From a virus, in the IMG/VR virus record IMGVR_UViG_3300025276_000024, positions 50,830-114,829 of that record: a stretch of DNA of 64,000 bases. One strand, written 5' to 3'. Of this stretch, positions 48,459-57,293 are shown piece by piece. Position numbers and translations under genes: made by a program. The notes under the pieces were generated by a model. That model made no database searches. It saw nothing but the letters and a program-made list of their open reading frames with translations, and was not told the DNA's origin. Numbering within the stretch: the stretch's first letter is position 1; every line of letters starts with the position of its first letter.

Positions 48459-49730
48459 CTATTTCATTGTCATTTTAATGATTTCTGGTATCATCATTAG
48501 TTTATTAAACTTCTTCTTGTTACCATTAAAAATTGTACGTACAACTAAATACTTTAGATCATTAGTAAAATAATCTTCAGTACATAAAGCTTTAAGTCTG
48601 TCAGTAACTTTCTGACCAACTGTATTTTCATGAGAATATACAACAGCATAATTACCCAGTCTAGTTGCTAAAGTTGCTGCAATATCAGCACGGTACGTAT
48701 CATCTTTTCCTATACATCCTCTTAGTTCACCAAGAATGTAAGCCTGGTTATCATGTGTCAACAAATCTTTAGGTGTAACAAGCTTATCTAGCTTATTATT
48801 AATAAAGGTTGTAAACATAGAAGCAAAAGCATCACCAACACTACCTTCTCCAATCATCTGAATCATGCTTAGATTATCTTCAAAAGAATCAAAGCTAGAT
48901 ATAGAGTTAAAGAATGTTGTAATTGATCTTGCATTAGTTTCTTGAGTAACTAGTTCTGGATGAAGCAACAGGAAATTAATACATCTAGTATCTATTCCTG
49001 CACCCTCAGCCCATTGTGCCCATACATTAACATCAAACTTAAGATTAGCAGTTACATATCTAGTCTTCTGTGCACTATCTACACTGTTAACCATATAGTC
49101 ACCATTATCTGGGTTAGCTGTTAAAATTATGTGCCAGTCTTTTGGTAATGACCATGAAATATAAGTTTGTCTATCTATCAATTCCATAACTGCTTGGATA
49201 AATCTTGTATCAGCACGGTTCCAGTCATCTAGTAATAAGATACCACCGGCCTTTGCATCAGCAATCCATTCAGGTGCACAATAAGACATTCTATTTTTAC
49301 CAGTCATCTTAAATCCTTGTTTAAGATATTCTTGCACTGCAAGTTCATCAACCCATTGGCCAACTTTCTTTATGACTGGTTGTCCAATAATTGCTAGACT
49401 ATTACCGGCAGCTCTTTGAGCAGCAGTAACCATAGTTATATCATCAATCTTTTTAGCAGGCATACTTTTTTCTTTATACATCTGGAATTGACGTACAGGG
49501 AAACCTACTAAGTCACCTAGTTCTTCTATCTGTGCTAAATTAAGTTTTACAAACTTTAGTTTATTATCTTGAGCCAGCTCAACTATGGTAGATGTTTTAC
49601 CAATACCTGATTCTCCTACAACTTCTACTGATACAGGGCTTTTCCCCGCTTCTTGTAGAAATCTATTATTTGTGATTATGTGATTTACAAAACCTTTTAA
49701 CTCTGTTACATTTAAATTTACTTGTGCCAT
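48459..49730 (-). CDS. MoxR-type AAA+ ATPase
   Basis: 423 residues. Walker A GESGIGKTS (39-47), Walker B ILLLDDWNRAD (about 165), a sensor-1-like ILTANPDNGDY and an Arg-containing SAQKTRYV follow the MoxR order. MoxR ATPases remodel or insert metal centres into partner complexes together with VWA-domain proteins. The VWA partner lies 6 bases upstream (49737-50900). The D-D-W in Walker B replaces the usual D-E, which may change hydrolysis rate. Confidence 0.9.
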   Translation of the reverse strand: MAQVNLNVTELKGFVNHIITNNRFLQEAGKSPVSVEVVGESGIGKTSTIVELAQDNKLKFVKLNLAQIEELGDLVGFPVRQFQMYKEKSMPAKKIDDITMVTAAQRAAGNSLAIIGQPVIKKVGQWVDELAVQEYLKQGFKMTGKNRMSYCAPEWIADAKAGGILLLDDWNRADTRFIQAVMELIDRQTYISWSLPKDWHIILTANPDNGDYMVNSVDSAQKTRYVTANLKFDVNVWAQWAEGAGIDTRCINFLLLHPELVTQETNARSITTFFNSISSFDSFEDNLSMIQMIGEGSVGDAFASMFTTFINNKLDKLVTPKDLLTHDNQAYILGELRGCIGKDDTYRADIAATLATRLGNYAVVYSHENTVGQKVTDRLKALCTEDYFTNDLKYLVVRTIFNGNKKKFNKLMMIPEIIKMTMK

Positions 49731-49736
49731 TTTCTA

Positions 49737-50900
49737 TTAATTTAATTTTATTACTTGTCCTGGTAACTCATCATTCATATCAGAAATACTGCTTAAACAC
49801 CATAAGGTATTCTTTGGGCAGTTCTCTGGAGAATATGCTTCACCATCTGTTAAATATACAAGAGCTGTATAAACTCCTTTCTTTTCATTAAAATGATCTA
49901 TTACTGGTTGAAAACTAGTTCCACCACGACCATGTATTTCCCAATCATGTTTTGGATTAAACTCCTTCACACTTTTGAGTTGTGTATCACACTGTGCTAC
50001 TGTAATTTTATGGCCAGTCTTAACCATGTGTGCTAATTCATTAAAGAATTCTTTTAGCTCATCATTATTTACAGATCCACTTGTGTCAACACCAACTAGG
50101 ATATGATTCTTAAATTTAATTTTAAGGCCAGGATTGGCAGCATATCTTTTGTTGTATTTACGTCTCAGCTTTTTAGTATATACTATAGAAGAATTACCAA
50201 CAAATCTTTTTAGGTAACCTTTCCAGTCAAACTTAGCTGGTTCTATATGAGTAAGCCTATGTATAAGCTCTGCTAATTCTCCTGGAATACTTCCTGACTT
50301 CTTAACTGTTTGTTCTGCAGTGTCCTTTAACTGATGCTCAATTTGTTTTTGCATTAGTTTTTTGTCTGCTTCAGGTAACTCATCAAACTCATTCCAAGTA
50401 CTATGACAATGTTGGCTATTACCATCCATAGTGTCCATTAAGCTATCTAATGATGGGCAACTCCCATCTTCTTGTGCTTGTTCCAAAAGTTCATAATACT
50501 TTTTAGTACCTGCTTTGGTAGGAAGATTTAATTCAGGAAAACTACTTAACAACAATCCACCTGTAGGTAGCTTGCTTTCCAGTATGTACTGGTTGATCTC
50601 TAGATCTGCAGCTATATTAAATAACTTATGATCTGCATATAGGTCCCTTAAAATAAGATGTCCAAAAGCTATATGTAATAACTCATGCTTTATTAAGCCA
50701 AATCTATGATCTTCACTTAGATCACTATAGAATTGTGGATTTATAGTTAATTGCATACCAATACCGTGCTTGCTTACACCTGCTGTAGGTATACGCTCAC
50801 TGTATTGTTTATTTATGCCAATTAAAAAGAGCCCGTAAAAGGGCTCTGAAAATATTAAACTTTTGGTTGTTCTTGCAACCTGATCTTGAATGTTTATCAT
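49737..50900 (-). CDS. VWA protein with N-terminal metallopeptidase-like domain (DUF2201-type)
   Basis: 387 residues. Residues 72-81 read HELLHIAFGH, a full HExxHxxxGH metal site. The C-terminal half is a von Willebrand A domain with MIDAS residues DTSGS (about 269), GGTSF (about 331) and TDGE (about 353). This two-domain layout (PF13203 plus PF09967, as I recall) pairs with MoxR ATPases in bacteria; here the ATPase is the next gene. The start at 50900 keeps the N-terminal domain whole; a terminator-like hairpin lies inside codons 18-26. Confidence 0.9.
   Translation of the reverse strand: MINIQDQVARTTKSLIFSEPFYGLFLIGINKQYSERIPTAGVSKHGIGMQLTINPQFYSDLSEDHRFGLIKHELLHIAFGHLILRDLYADHKLFNIAADLEINQYILESKLPTGGLLLSSFPELNLPTKAGTKKYYELLEQAQEDGSCPSLDSLMDTMDGNSQHCHSTWNEFDELPEADKKLMQKQIEHQLKDTAEQTVKKSGSIPGELAELIHRLTHIEPAKFDWKGYLKRFVGNSSIVYTKKLRRKYNKRYAANPGLKIKFKNHILVGVDTSGSVNNDELKEFFNELAHMVKTGHKITVAQCDTQLKSVKEFNPKHDWEIHGRGGTSFQPVIDHFNEKKGVYTALVYLTDGEAYSPENCPKNTLWCLSSISDMNDELPGQVIKLN
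50824..50847 (-). terminator. Terminator-like hairpin inside the start of the VWA gene
   Basis: On the minus strand AGAGCCC, TTTTAC and GGGCTCT form a perfect 7-bp stem followed by TTTT, giving a five-T run with the stem's last base. It lies 53-76 bases after the ATG. It would attenuate transcription of the VWA-MoxR block, or may be tolerated coding sequence. Confidence 0.5.
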
Positions 50901-51199
50901 CTCTTCATAATTTTATCTAGTATTGTTTTGTATATAGAATGCATTGTTTGCTCTTCTATGTATATATATAGTTGTTGTTTTCCAATTAGTGGAATTTCTT
51001 TAAATAATACTGCATCTGCAAACTTTTTTCTATTCTTAAACATTAAAGCTTTATGCATTAACAAATCTGTAGTATCATCTTGATAATTACCTTTATAAAT
51101 TTCCCAAGCTAATTCTTGATCTTCTTTAAGACCTTGAAACATCTCTTTTAATTTAAAAAATTCATCAATAGTAATTACTTTGAGATCAGTTCTATCCAT
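50897..51199 (-). CDS. 100-residue protein, unknown
   Basis: Helical, charged sequence with no recognised domain. It overlaps the RusA-like gene upstream by 25 bases and the VWA gene downstream by 4 (ATGA), so it is co-translated with both. Confidence 0.65.
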   Translation of the reverse strand: MDRTDLKVITIDEFFKLKEMFQGLKEDQELAWEIYKGNYQDDTTDLLMHKALMFKNRKKFADAVLFKEIPLIGKQQLYIYIEEQTMHSIYKTILDKIMKR

Positions 51200-51552
51200 A
51201 CCCCTGGGTTTTCTTTACTATATTTATATTTTTCAAATCCGGGTATAATAAACTCAGCATTATCATCTTCAATCCATCCATATTTAACCATATCATCTTG
51301 TACAGTCTGTGCAGGATTTATGTAGTCAAACTTATGACGGCTGCCTCTAATAAACTCAAACGTTATTTTAACTGGTAACTTATGTTTTTCTAACTCTGTT
51401 TTAAAGTCTTCAGCATAACTAAGATATATATCTTTAGTTGCTTTTCTATAAGTCATCACGGCCTTACTTGCTATAAAGTATTTACCTGTCCAACGTCTAC
51501 CATTCTTACTAGAAGGAACGTTACCTGGTATCCACCATTTTTTATTTTCCAT
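51175..51552 (-). CDS. RusA-like Holliday junction resolvase
   Basis: 125 residues, the normal RusA length. GNVPSSKNGRRW near the start matches the RusA N-terminus, and KFDYINPAQTVQDDMVKYGW followed by IEDDNAEFI carries the acidic metal ligands (the E. coli RusA D70/D72/D91 arrangement). It would resolve recombination or replication branches before packaging. Follows the primase gene by 1 base. Confidence 0.85.
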   Translation of the reverse strand: MENKKWWIPGNVPSSKNGRRWTGKYFIASKAVMTYRKATKDIYLSYAEDFKTELEKHKLPVKITFEFIRGSRHKFDYINPAQTVQDDMVKYGWIEDDNAEFIIPGFEKYKYSKENPGVWIELISK

Positions 51553-51553
51553 A

Positions 51554-52531
51554 TTATTTATTTAATGTTTCTTTTAATAAAGGTTTAAGCATTGCATGTA
51601 ATTTATCAAATCCTATTTCTTTCATAGCATCTGATATGTCTTTGCATATAGTTGGTACAAATCCATAGATATTATATGTTTTTGCATACATATCTACAGC
51701 ATGTCTACCGGCATCATCATTATCAAAAAGAGTTATTACTTTTTTGTATTTCTTCTTCAGGTGCTCTACTATGTGAGGTTTAATCATAGTATTCTCTGAG
51801 TCAGGACTAATAACTTCTATATTATATCCCATACTCTTCAGACACATAGCATCTTTAAGTGATGAACAAATAACTAAATACGGTTCAGTATATTGTAACT
51901 GATCTTTACCTTGTAAATATGACTTAGCTTTATAAAACTTGTACTTCTTACTAAAAGGTTGGTACATTTTATATACATCATCATTTTTATCAAAATATCC
52001 ATAACACCACTTACTACCTATAGTAAGCTTGTTTATCTCTCCCGCCTCTTCTTTGACTAAATTATAATAATCAATTGGTTTAACGTTGTACTCACTTAGC
52101 ATAGTCTTACCTATTCTAAATGATAACCAAAACTTTCTATCTTCAGTTGTCCACTGCCTTTCTTTAATGAAATCAATTTCCCATTTATTCTGAGGCTGAA
52201 ATTTTTGTTGTACATATTCAGATGATCTAACATGTTTGTTATAATCAGATACCATTCTTGTCATGGCACCATGAAAATCCATATTAAACATCACTTTTAC
52301 TAAGTCTATTTTATTACCACTTCTGCCTGTTGAAAAGTCTTTAAACTTATACTGCATAATAGATTTATCTACATATATGCAAAAACTAGGAGTACGTTCA
52401 TTAGGATTAAATATAGATTTAATCTTTATGTCTTGACCCGTTAGTTGTTCAGGAAGATCTAAGTAGTATTGAAAAACCCAAGTGCTTGGTACATCTTGTC
52501 CTTCTGCTACAATGTTTTTAGTGTTAAACAT
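51554..52531 (-). CDS. DnaG-like primase (TOPRIM)
   Basis: 325 residues. The N-terminal part has a DnaG-like pattern (NPNERTPSFCIYVDKS, DFSTGRSGNKIDLVKVM). The TOPRIM region is LVICSSLKDAMCLKSMGY then VITLFDNDDAGRHAVDMYAK; the DxD motif (DNDDAG) is intact, but the usual EG before xxDA reads SS, so the catalytic Glu is missing or shifted. No N-terminal zinc-binding domain is visible. It primes DNA synthesis with the DnaB-like helicase of the same block. Expression must start after the terminator at 52547-52578. Confidence 0.8.
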   Translation of the reverse strand: MFNTKNIVAEGQDVPSTWVFQYYLDLPEQLTGQDIKIKSIFNPNERTPSFCIYVDKSIMQYKFKDFSTGRSGNKIDLVKVMFNMDFHGAMTRMVSDYNKHVRSSEYVQQKFQPQNKWEIDFIKERQWTTEDRKFWLSFRIGKTMLSEYNVKPIDYYNLVKEEAGEINKLTIGSKWCYGYFDKNDDVYKMYQPFSKKYKFYKAKSYLQGKDQLQYTEPYLVICSSLKDAMCLKSMGYNIEVISPDSENTMIKPHIVEHLKKKYKKVITLFDNDDAGRHAVDMYAKTYNIYGFVPTICKDISDAMKEIGFDKLHAMLKPLLKETLNK

Positions 52532-52546
52532 AAAATCAAAGATATT

Positions 52547-52578
52547 AAAAAAAAAGGGCCCAGCATTACACTGAGCCC
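52547..52578 (-). terminator. Rho-independent terminator after the SSB-like gene
   Basis: On the minus strand GGGCTCAG, TGTAATG, CTGGGCCC then nine T: eight pairs including one G-U and a long T-run. It separates the Sak4/SSB-like transcript from the primase gene. Confidence 0.85.
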
Positions 52579-52600
52579 AATTTTCACAATTAACTAACTA

Positions 52601-53275
52601 CTACAATTCAAAGTCAGATCCTGCTGCAGGAGCTGGCTCAAAATTACTTGCAGGTGTTGATTCCTTTTTAATCATAGGTCTGAAATGATTGGTATCATTT
52701 TTATCAAACTCAGTTAAATTAGAATTCTCTGCATCTAGAGCTTCTAGAGGCACACCCATTCTATTTCTCTTTGGTAAAAATAAGTCATTGTTTACATAAC
52801 CTTCTTTGTTTTCCCATTCACGTGCACCCAAACATGCATTAATGTATCCTGTTTGAGAACAGATTTTTGCAGCCTTTAACATAAAGTCTTCAATTGTTCC
52901 TGCCTCAATAGCATCAAGTTCATCTCTCTTTCCTACAACTTCAGATAAGAAAACCATAGCTTTCAACACTTCTGTGTCTCTGCTGATTTCATTACCATTG
53001 TTTAGTGTAGCATCTTTAAATGGATACGGAGAGAATCTTACTCTGCCTACCTGGCCTTCATAACGTGGCCCATTAGGATTATTTACATCTTTTAGGAAAC
53101 CATTAAATTCACCTTCAACAGGCTCACCTTCAATGTGCAATGTGATGTTGTAAGCATCAGCATCATATGGAGTTTGATCAAATGTAATTGAATTGATCAT
53201 TACTTTTTGATTTCCTGTTCCAATTACTGGTTTTGTTCCACCTGTTCCGGCAGACATGTCTTTAGTACTTAACAT
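52601..53275 (-). CDS. Probable single-stranded-DNA-binding protein
   Basis: 224 residues. A central region with beta-strand pairs (KVMINSITFDQTPYDADAYN, LHIEGEPVEGEFNGF) could be an OB fold, and the end GSDFEL is a short acidic/hydrophobic tail of the kind SSBs use to recruit partners. It is the gene after the Sak4-like ATPase, a pairing seen in phage single-strand annealing systems. No direct family match is claimed; confidence rests on tail, length and neighbour. Confidence 0.6.
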   Translation of the reverse strand: MLSTKDMSAGTGGTKPVIGTGNQKVMINSITFDQTPYDADAYNITLHIEGEPVEGEFNGFLKDVNNPNGPRYEGQVGRVRFSPYPFKDATLNNGNEISRDTEVLKAMVFLSEVVGKRDELDAIEAGTIEDFMLKAAKICSQTGYINACLGAREWENKEGYVNNDLFLPKRNRMGVPLEALDAENSNLTEFDKNDTNHFRPMIKKESTPASNFEPAPAAGSDFEL

Positions 53276-53304
53276 AATTTTTGATTTTTTTTATTAATAA
53301 TTAA

Positions 53305-53988
53305 TTATTTGTTGTATGCATTGATACAACTGGTTACAAACTGTAGGTCATTGTCAATAAATTTATTTTCAAACATACCCATTGGTGATTTACATGTGTT
53401 CTCACCATTGTTTTGGGTCTCAAAACCATAGACAAGTTCACCATCATCATTTTTATTTACTTTTCCAAATAAAACAATAGAGAATAGGCCTTCTAAAGTT
53501 AAAGTGTTGTCAATCATTTTTCCAACAGTTTTAGCTTTAATCTTTCTATTTCCATTAATATCAGTTGAATCTTCTGAGTGAGTTAAGAAAATGATAGTCA
53601 AGTCTTCTCTTAGATCTTTAGGTAGCTTAGCAACTTGTGCTAAGTTAGCTGCAATCTGAGTAAACTTTTCATAACCTTTTTCATTAGCTCTATCAAAATA
53701 TTCAAAAGAACTCATATATTGCCAATCATCAACTACAATAGTTTTGATATGGCTCATTTTGTCATTTACATGACGCATTGCCTTAATAATACCTGGTGCA
53801 GTTGCAGCAGATGTTAAGTTACCTTTGGGGTTTTCTTTTGTTATCTGAGTATACTTACTCTTCCAACCCTTAAAAGGTAGAGGCTTGTTTGCTATGTTTA
53901 TAATGAAAGTCTCTTTTGGATCTAATGTCCTGATTGAGGTAGACTTTCCTGTACCTGAATCTGCAATTACTAATACGCTGTTTGCCAT
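53305..53988 (-). CDS. Sak4-like RecA-family ATPase
   Basis: 227 residues with Walker A ADSGTGKST (9-17) and Walker B KTIVVDDWQYM (about 87), then LTIIFLTHSED as a sensor-like strand. Size and motif order fit Sak4 proteins, phage ATPases that help anneal or exchange strands together with an SSB, and the SSB-like gene is next. A plain AAA ATPase of other role is possible. Confidence 0.8.
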   Translation of the reverse strand: MANSVLVIADSGTGKSTSIRTLDPKETFIINIANKPLPFKGWKSKYTQITKENPKGNLTSAATAPGIIKAMRHVNDKMSHIKTIVVDDWQYMSSFEYFDRANEKGYEKFTQIAANLAQVAKLPKDLREDLTIIFLTHSEDSTDINGNRKIKAKTVGKMIDNTLTLEGLFSIVLFGKVNKNDDGELVYGFETQNNGENTCKSPMGMFENKFIDNDLQFVTSCINAYNK

Positions 53989-53990
53989 GT

Positions 53991-54557
53991 TTATTTAATT
54001 AATTTATTGATTACTTTGGTTAATGTTATTAATGTTTGATTTATATCTTCCAACTTGTCAACCAGTGCTGTAGGACTGTTTGCATCAGGGTTAGGTAAAT
54101 CAAATAATGTTTTAGTTACATCTGCTATAAACTTTGGTTTTTCTATTACAGACTCACCTGATCTAGAGGTTATATCATTTATAACTTTTAATTCACTAAC
54201 CGGTATAAGATGTCTTTGAAACCCTGAACTAGATGTTACTAACTCATATTCTGATTTCCAATGAGGATTACATTTATGTAAATATAATGTTCTTTTTGGG
54301 TCTTCAGTGTCATAGTCAATAGATACAAACTCTGTGTAAATATCTTTATCTTTTTCAAGCTCACTAGGAAAGAATGATACATGTAGATCATCTTTACCTT
54401 TTGGTCTATAAGCCATCTTTGGTATATATAGAGCATTTACATTACCACTTTTTTGGAAATAATCTTCATGCTCTTCTTTTAATTTGTTTACTTTTTGTTT
54501 ACGTTCATCAGGAGTTAGTCCCATAATTTCTGTCTTTATTTTTTTAGTATTTATCAT
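53991..54557 (-). CDS. 188-residue protein, unknown
   Basis: No domain recognised. N-terminal helix with basic residues (TPDERKQKVNKLKEEHEDYF), a beta-rich middle (RTLYLHKCNPHWKSEYELV) and a C-terminal coiled-coil-like helix (LVDKLEDINQTLITLTKVIN). Overlaps the helicase gene by 4 bases, so it is co-translated with it. Confidence 0.7.
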   Translation of the reverse strand: MINTKKIKTEIMGLTPDERKQKVNKLKEEHEDYFQKSGNVNALYIPKMAYRPKGKDDLHVSFFPSELEKDKDIYTEFVSIDYDTEDPKRTLYLHKCNPHWKSEYELVTSSSGFQRHLIPVSELKVINDITSRSGESVIEKPKFIADVTKTLFDLPNPDANSPTALVDKLEDINQTLITLTKVINKLIK

Positions 54558-55510
54558 CTACGTTCTTGTTGTGCAGGTGTTGCCATTTCTGCAATTTGCA
54601 TTTTCTCAAATTCTGCTTTGAAAAAACTCATTCTTGCATCACCGTTTCTAGCTTTTAGGAAATGTAGCACAAGAGTTCTATCATTTTCTATAAGATATCT
54701 ATCAGGGCCATAGAATCTAATCTTTTGTTTAGCTGGCCTATTGATACCTATCAACATATCTGCATGTTGTAGCATAGCATCTGATCCAAATATATCTGAC
54801 TCAAGAATATAATTACCATACTTGCCATCAATTGCTCTGTCAGGGTTATCAATATTTCTATTGAGTTGTGATAGTGCAATAAATAAACAAGGATAGTCAC
54901 GCTTACATTGTGTAAAGAATTCACCTAGTTCAAATAACATATCTAATGAATTGTTTTGATAGGGTGCTCTCTTTACAAGCATAGTGTGATCTAATGTAAT
55001 AATTGTTTTCTTTCCTTGATGTTTAACCATGTAAGCGTCAACTTGCTCACGCATTTGATTTACTGTCAAGGGTGTTGATATAATGTCAACAGGATACTTT
55101 ACTCTTTCCTTTGCATACTGGTGACAATTGTTAAGTGTCTCTGTACTTAATACAGATCCTGCGCTACATAGTTCTTTATATGTTTTTCCTGTTATAGAAC
55201 TAAATTCTCTAATAGCTGATGTTCTACCAACCATCTCAAACTGAAATTCTAAAACTCTAAAGTCATCATTAGGATTAAGCATAAAAGACTCACGTATAAT
55301 TTGATCTTTAATCAAAGTTTTACCTGAACCTGGTCTACCACCAATAACAGTCAGTGTGTTCCATTCTAAGCCATCAGTAGCTGCATCATTAAACTTAGGC
55401 CATGGAGTATATATAGATTTCTCTTCTCCTGTTGACCTAGCATACATATATTTTAGTGCATCATTGAAGGCTGTGTATTGGCCCACCCATGCTGGTGTTG
55501 GTTTACCCAT
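54554..55510 (-). CDS. DnaB-like replicative helicase
   Basis: 318 residues. Walker A GGRPGSGKT (57-65), Walker B TIITLDHTMLV, and ALSQLNRNID (motif with sensing Gln) are typical of DnaB-family RecA-like motors; a conserved Arg-rich FLKARNGD is near the end (arginine finger region). The usual N-terminal primase-binding domain is absent, giving a short helicase. It should unwind DNA at the fork with the polymerase of this block. Confidence 0.88.
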   Translation of the reverse strand: MGKPTPAWVGQYTAFNDALKYMYARSTGEEKSIYTPWPKFNDAATDGLEWNTLTVIGGRPGSGKTLIKDQIIRESFMLNPNDDFRVLEFQFEMVGRTSAIREFSSITGKTYKELCSAGSVLSTETLNNCHQYAKERVKYPVDIISTPLTVNQMREQVDAYMVKHQGKKTIITLDHTMLVKRAPYQNNSLDMLFELGEFFTQCKRDYPCLFIALSQLNRNIDNPDRAIDGKYGNYILESDIFGSDAMLQHADMLIGINRPAKQKIRFYGPDRYLIENDRTLVLHFLKARNGDARMSFFKAEFEKMQIAEMATPAQQERR

Positions 55511-55527
55511 ATTTTTTAATTAATTAA

Positions 55528-56118
55528 TTATACTACGTTTTCTTTAAAGTGATCTTCTTCTGTGCTTACACCTTCTACTATCATATCACAATAGTCTGCC
55601 AATGTAGAATGTTTAACTCTATGCTTATCTTGCTTACATATGAAGTACTGACTTGTCTGCATATACAGGTAATCAGCATCTCTGTACTCATTAACGTACA
55701 TTTTAGAGGCCTTAATGACATCTTCCCATGTATATTCATATGTTTCAAAGAACCATCTAAATGCTTCTCCTAAAGCTTTGACATTATTTCTTGCTGGTTT
55801 ACCACTTGGTAGTTTTCTAGCAGGAAATATCTCTCTATATGCATTTATTTTTTCTACAAAGTTTTTACCCATTAGTTGGATATCAGTTTTCTTTTTAGCT
55901 TTAATAAAATAACTATCTAGAGTTGCACATATAACTAAAGCCTGTGCTGTCATAATATATTGACCATCTTTTAATTCAAGAAAGCCTTTCTTTACCAGTG
56001 AGTCTCTATCTTTAGCTACTGCTTCCGGTAATGAGATCCTTTGCTTCATGCCAAATAGGATCAAGCTTTGGTTTGGTGTCAGGTTTGCTTTTAGTATTTT
56101 CTGGAACAGTTCCCACAT
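55528..56118 (-). CDS. Winged-helix-like replication accessory
   Basis: 196 residues. The start LTPNQSLILFGMKQRISLPE looks like a winged-helix N-terminus, and the later EAFRWFFETYEYTWEDVIKA is a helical region. Next to the DnaB-like helicase, a loader or initiator role is likely but unproven. The ATG at 56118 gives a 107-base overlap with the DnaA-like gene; an ATG at 56049 would cut it to 38 but lose the winged-helix start. Confidence 0.65.
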   Translation of the reverse strand: MWELFQKILKANLTPNQSLILFGMKQRISLPEAVAKDRDSLVKKGFLELKDGQYIMTAQALVICATLDSYFIKAKKKTDIQLMGKNFVEKINAYREIFPARKLPSGKPARNNVKALGEAFRWFFETYEYTWEDVIKASKMYVNEYRDADYLYMQTSQYFICKQDKHRVKHSTLADYCDMIVEGVSTEEDHFKENVV

Positions 56119-56545
56119 AAGTTTCTAAGTGTTTTATAATGTTATTATATGCATCAACTACATGCTGATCTTTTGTAAAGAATCCATTCTCCATCATCTT
56201 ACATGAATTTATTACAGTTGCATGGTTGCGTTTAAGGTATTTACCTATACTTGATTTAGAATGACCTTCTTTATGAGCCATATATGACATAAGCTGCACA
56301 TAAACTAAATAATCCCTTAGCCTATTTCTATTCTGTAATGATTTAACATTTGAATAAATTGGGTGTGCTTCATGCAATGCAATTAATGCAGCTTCATGAA
56401 ATACACCTATAGGAACCTTCTTATCTTTTTCTGAAGGGGTGTAAATATACAACTTTACATTAAAAGTTTTATAAAAAGTTCTTTTAAATTGAGCTATAGT
56501 TTCTTGTTTGTCTAGTTTAACGTCAAGTTCTTGAATATCAGACAT
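56012..56545 (-). CDS. DnaA domain-IV-like DNA-binding protein
   Basis: 177 residues. Residues about 80-125 (YVQLMSYMAHKEGHSKSSIG followed by KYLKRNHATVINSCKMM) match the DnaA C-terminal pattern, where IG-x2-(F/L)-x-R-x-H-(A/T)-TV contacts the DnaA box. There is no AAA+ ATPase domain, so it would bind an origin without forming a full initiator. The C-terminus is Pro/Lys-rich (TKSKPDTKPKL) and lies in the overlap with the next gene. Confidence 0.75.
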   Translation of the reverse strand: MSDIQELDVKLDKQETIAQFKRTFYKTFNVKLYIYTPSEKDKKVPIGVFHEAALIALHEAHPIYSNVKSLQNRNRLRDYLVYVQLMSYMAHKEGHSKSSIGKYLKRNHATVINSCKMMENGFFTKDQHVVDAYNNIIKHLETYVGTVPENTKSKPDTKPKLDPIWHEAKDLITGSSS

Positions 56546-56582
56546 TTATATTAATTTTAAAGGTTTATAAAGGTAACAAATA

Positions 56583-57293
56583 TTACCAATTTATACAAGT
56601 TTTTTCTTGATTTTCTAACATAGAATTGGCTTTGTTAAATACGTCATTGCAATTCCATTCACCACCTCTATATGCGGCAGATGCAGGATGAGAACACTTT
56701 AAAATTTTGCAATCTGGAAGTAATGTTTGCCACTGTTCAGCTTTCTTACCCATCAATATAAAAACAGTATTCTTATTATGCCTATTTATATTTTCAAATA
56801 CATATTCTGTAAAGCTTTTCCATATACCATAATGTGAACCTATCTTATTAACTTCACAAGTAAATGCTGTATTAATTAGTAATACACCTTGATTAGACCA
56901 ACGTCTTAAATCACATTCTTCTGGTGTATATATAACTTTACCTGTGTCAGTATAATTACCTATAGTTTGTTTAAGAATATATTGCAGGGATTTTTCTGCT
57001 TTCTCTTTTCTACTACAACTAAATGCTATTCCATCAGCAACTCCTAGTTGTGGATATGGGTCTTGTCCTACAATAACAACTTTCATTTTGTCATAAGGAC
57101 ATTCATAAAACCCGTTAAATACATCTTTAAATCTAGGTGTAAAACGTTTGCCGTTTTCTACATGTTCTATCAATGTATTCATTATATGATCAAAGCTTAA
57201 ACCATTTACATATGGTGAAAGCATACGCCCCCATCCGCTTTGTTCTAATTTATCATTTAAATTATCTCTTAAGATATTTATGTCTATTTCCAT
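56583..57293 (-). CDS. ung: Uracil-DNA glycosylase, family 1
   Basis: 236 residues. VVIVGQDPYPQLGVADGIAF carries the water-activating Asp (GQDPYH family motif; His is Pro here). LLINTAFT and KCSHPASAAYRGG (the HPSPLS loop, with catalytic His kept) are present, and FILMGKKAEQWQ lies between. It removes uracil from DNA, a common crAss-like phage gene. The substitution of the motif His and of the Ser-Pro-Leu of the loop may affect activity. Confidence 0.93.
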   Translation of the reverse strand: MEIDINILRDNLNDKLEQSGWGRMLSPYVNGLSFDHIMNTLIEHVENGKRFTPRFKDVFNGFYECPYDKMKVVIVGQDPYPQLGVADGIAFSCSRKEKAEKSLQYILKQTIGNYTDTGKVIYTPEECDLRRWSNQGVLLINTAFTCEVNKIGSHYGIWKSFTEYVFENINRHNKNTVFILMGKKAEQWQTLLPDCKILKCSHPASAAYRGGEWNCNDVFNKANSMLENQEKTCINW

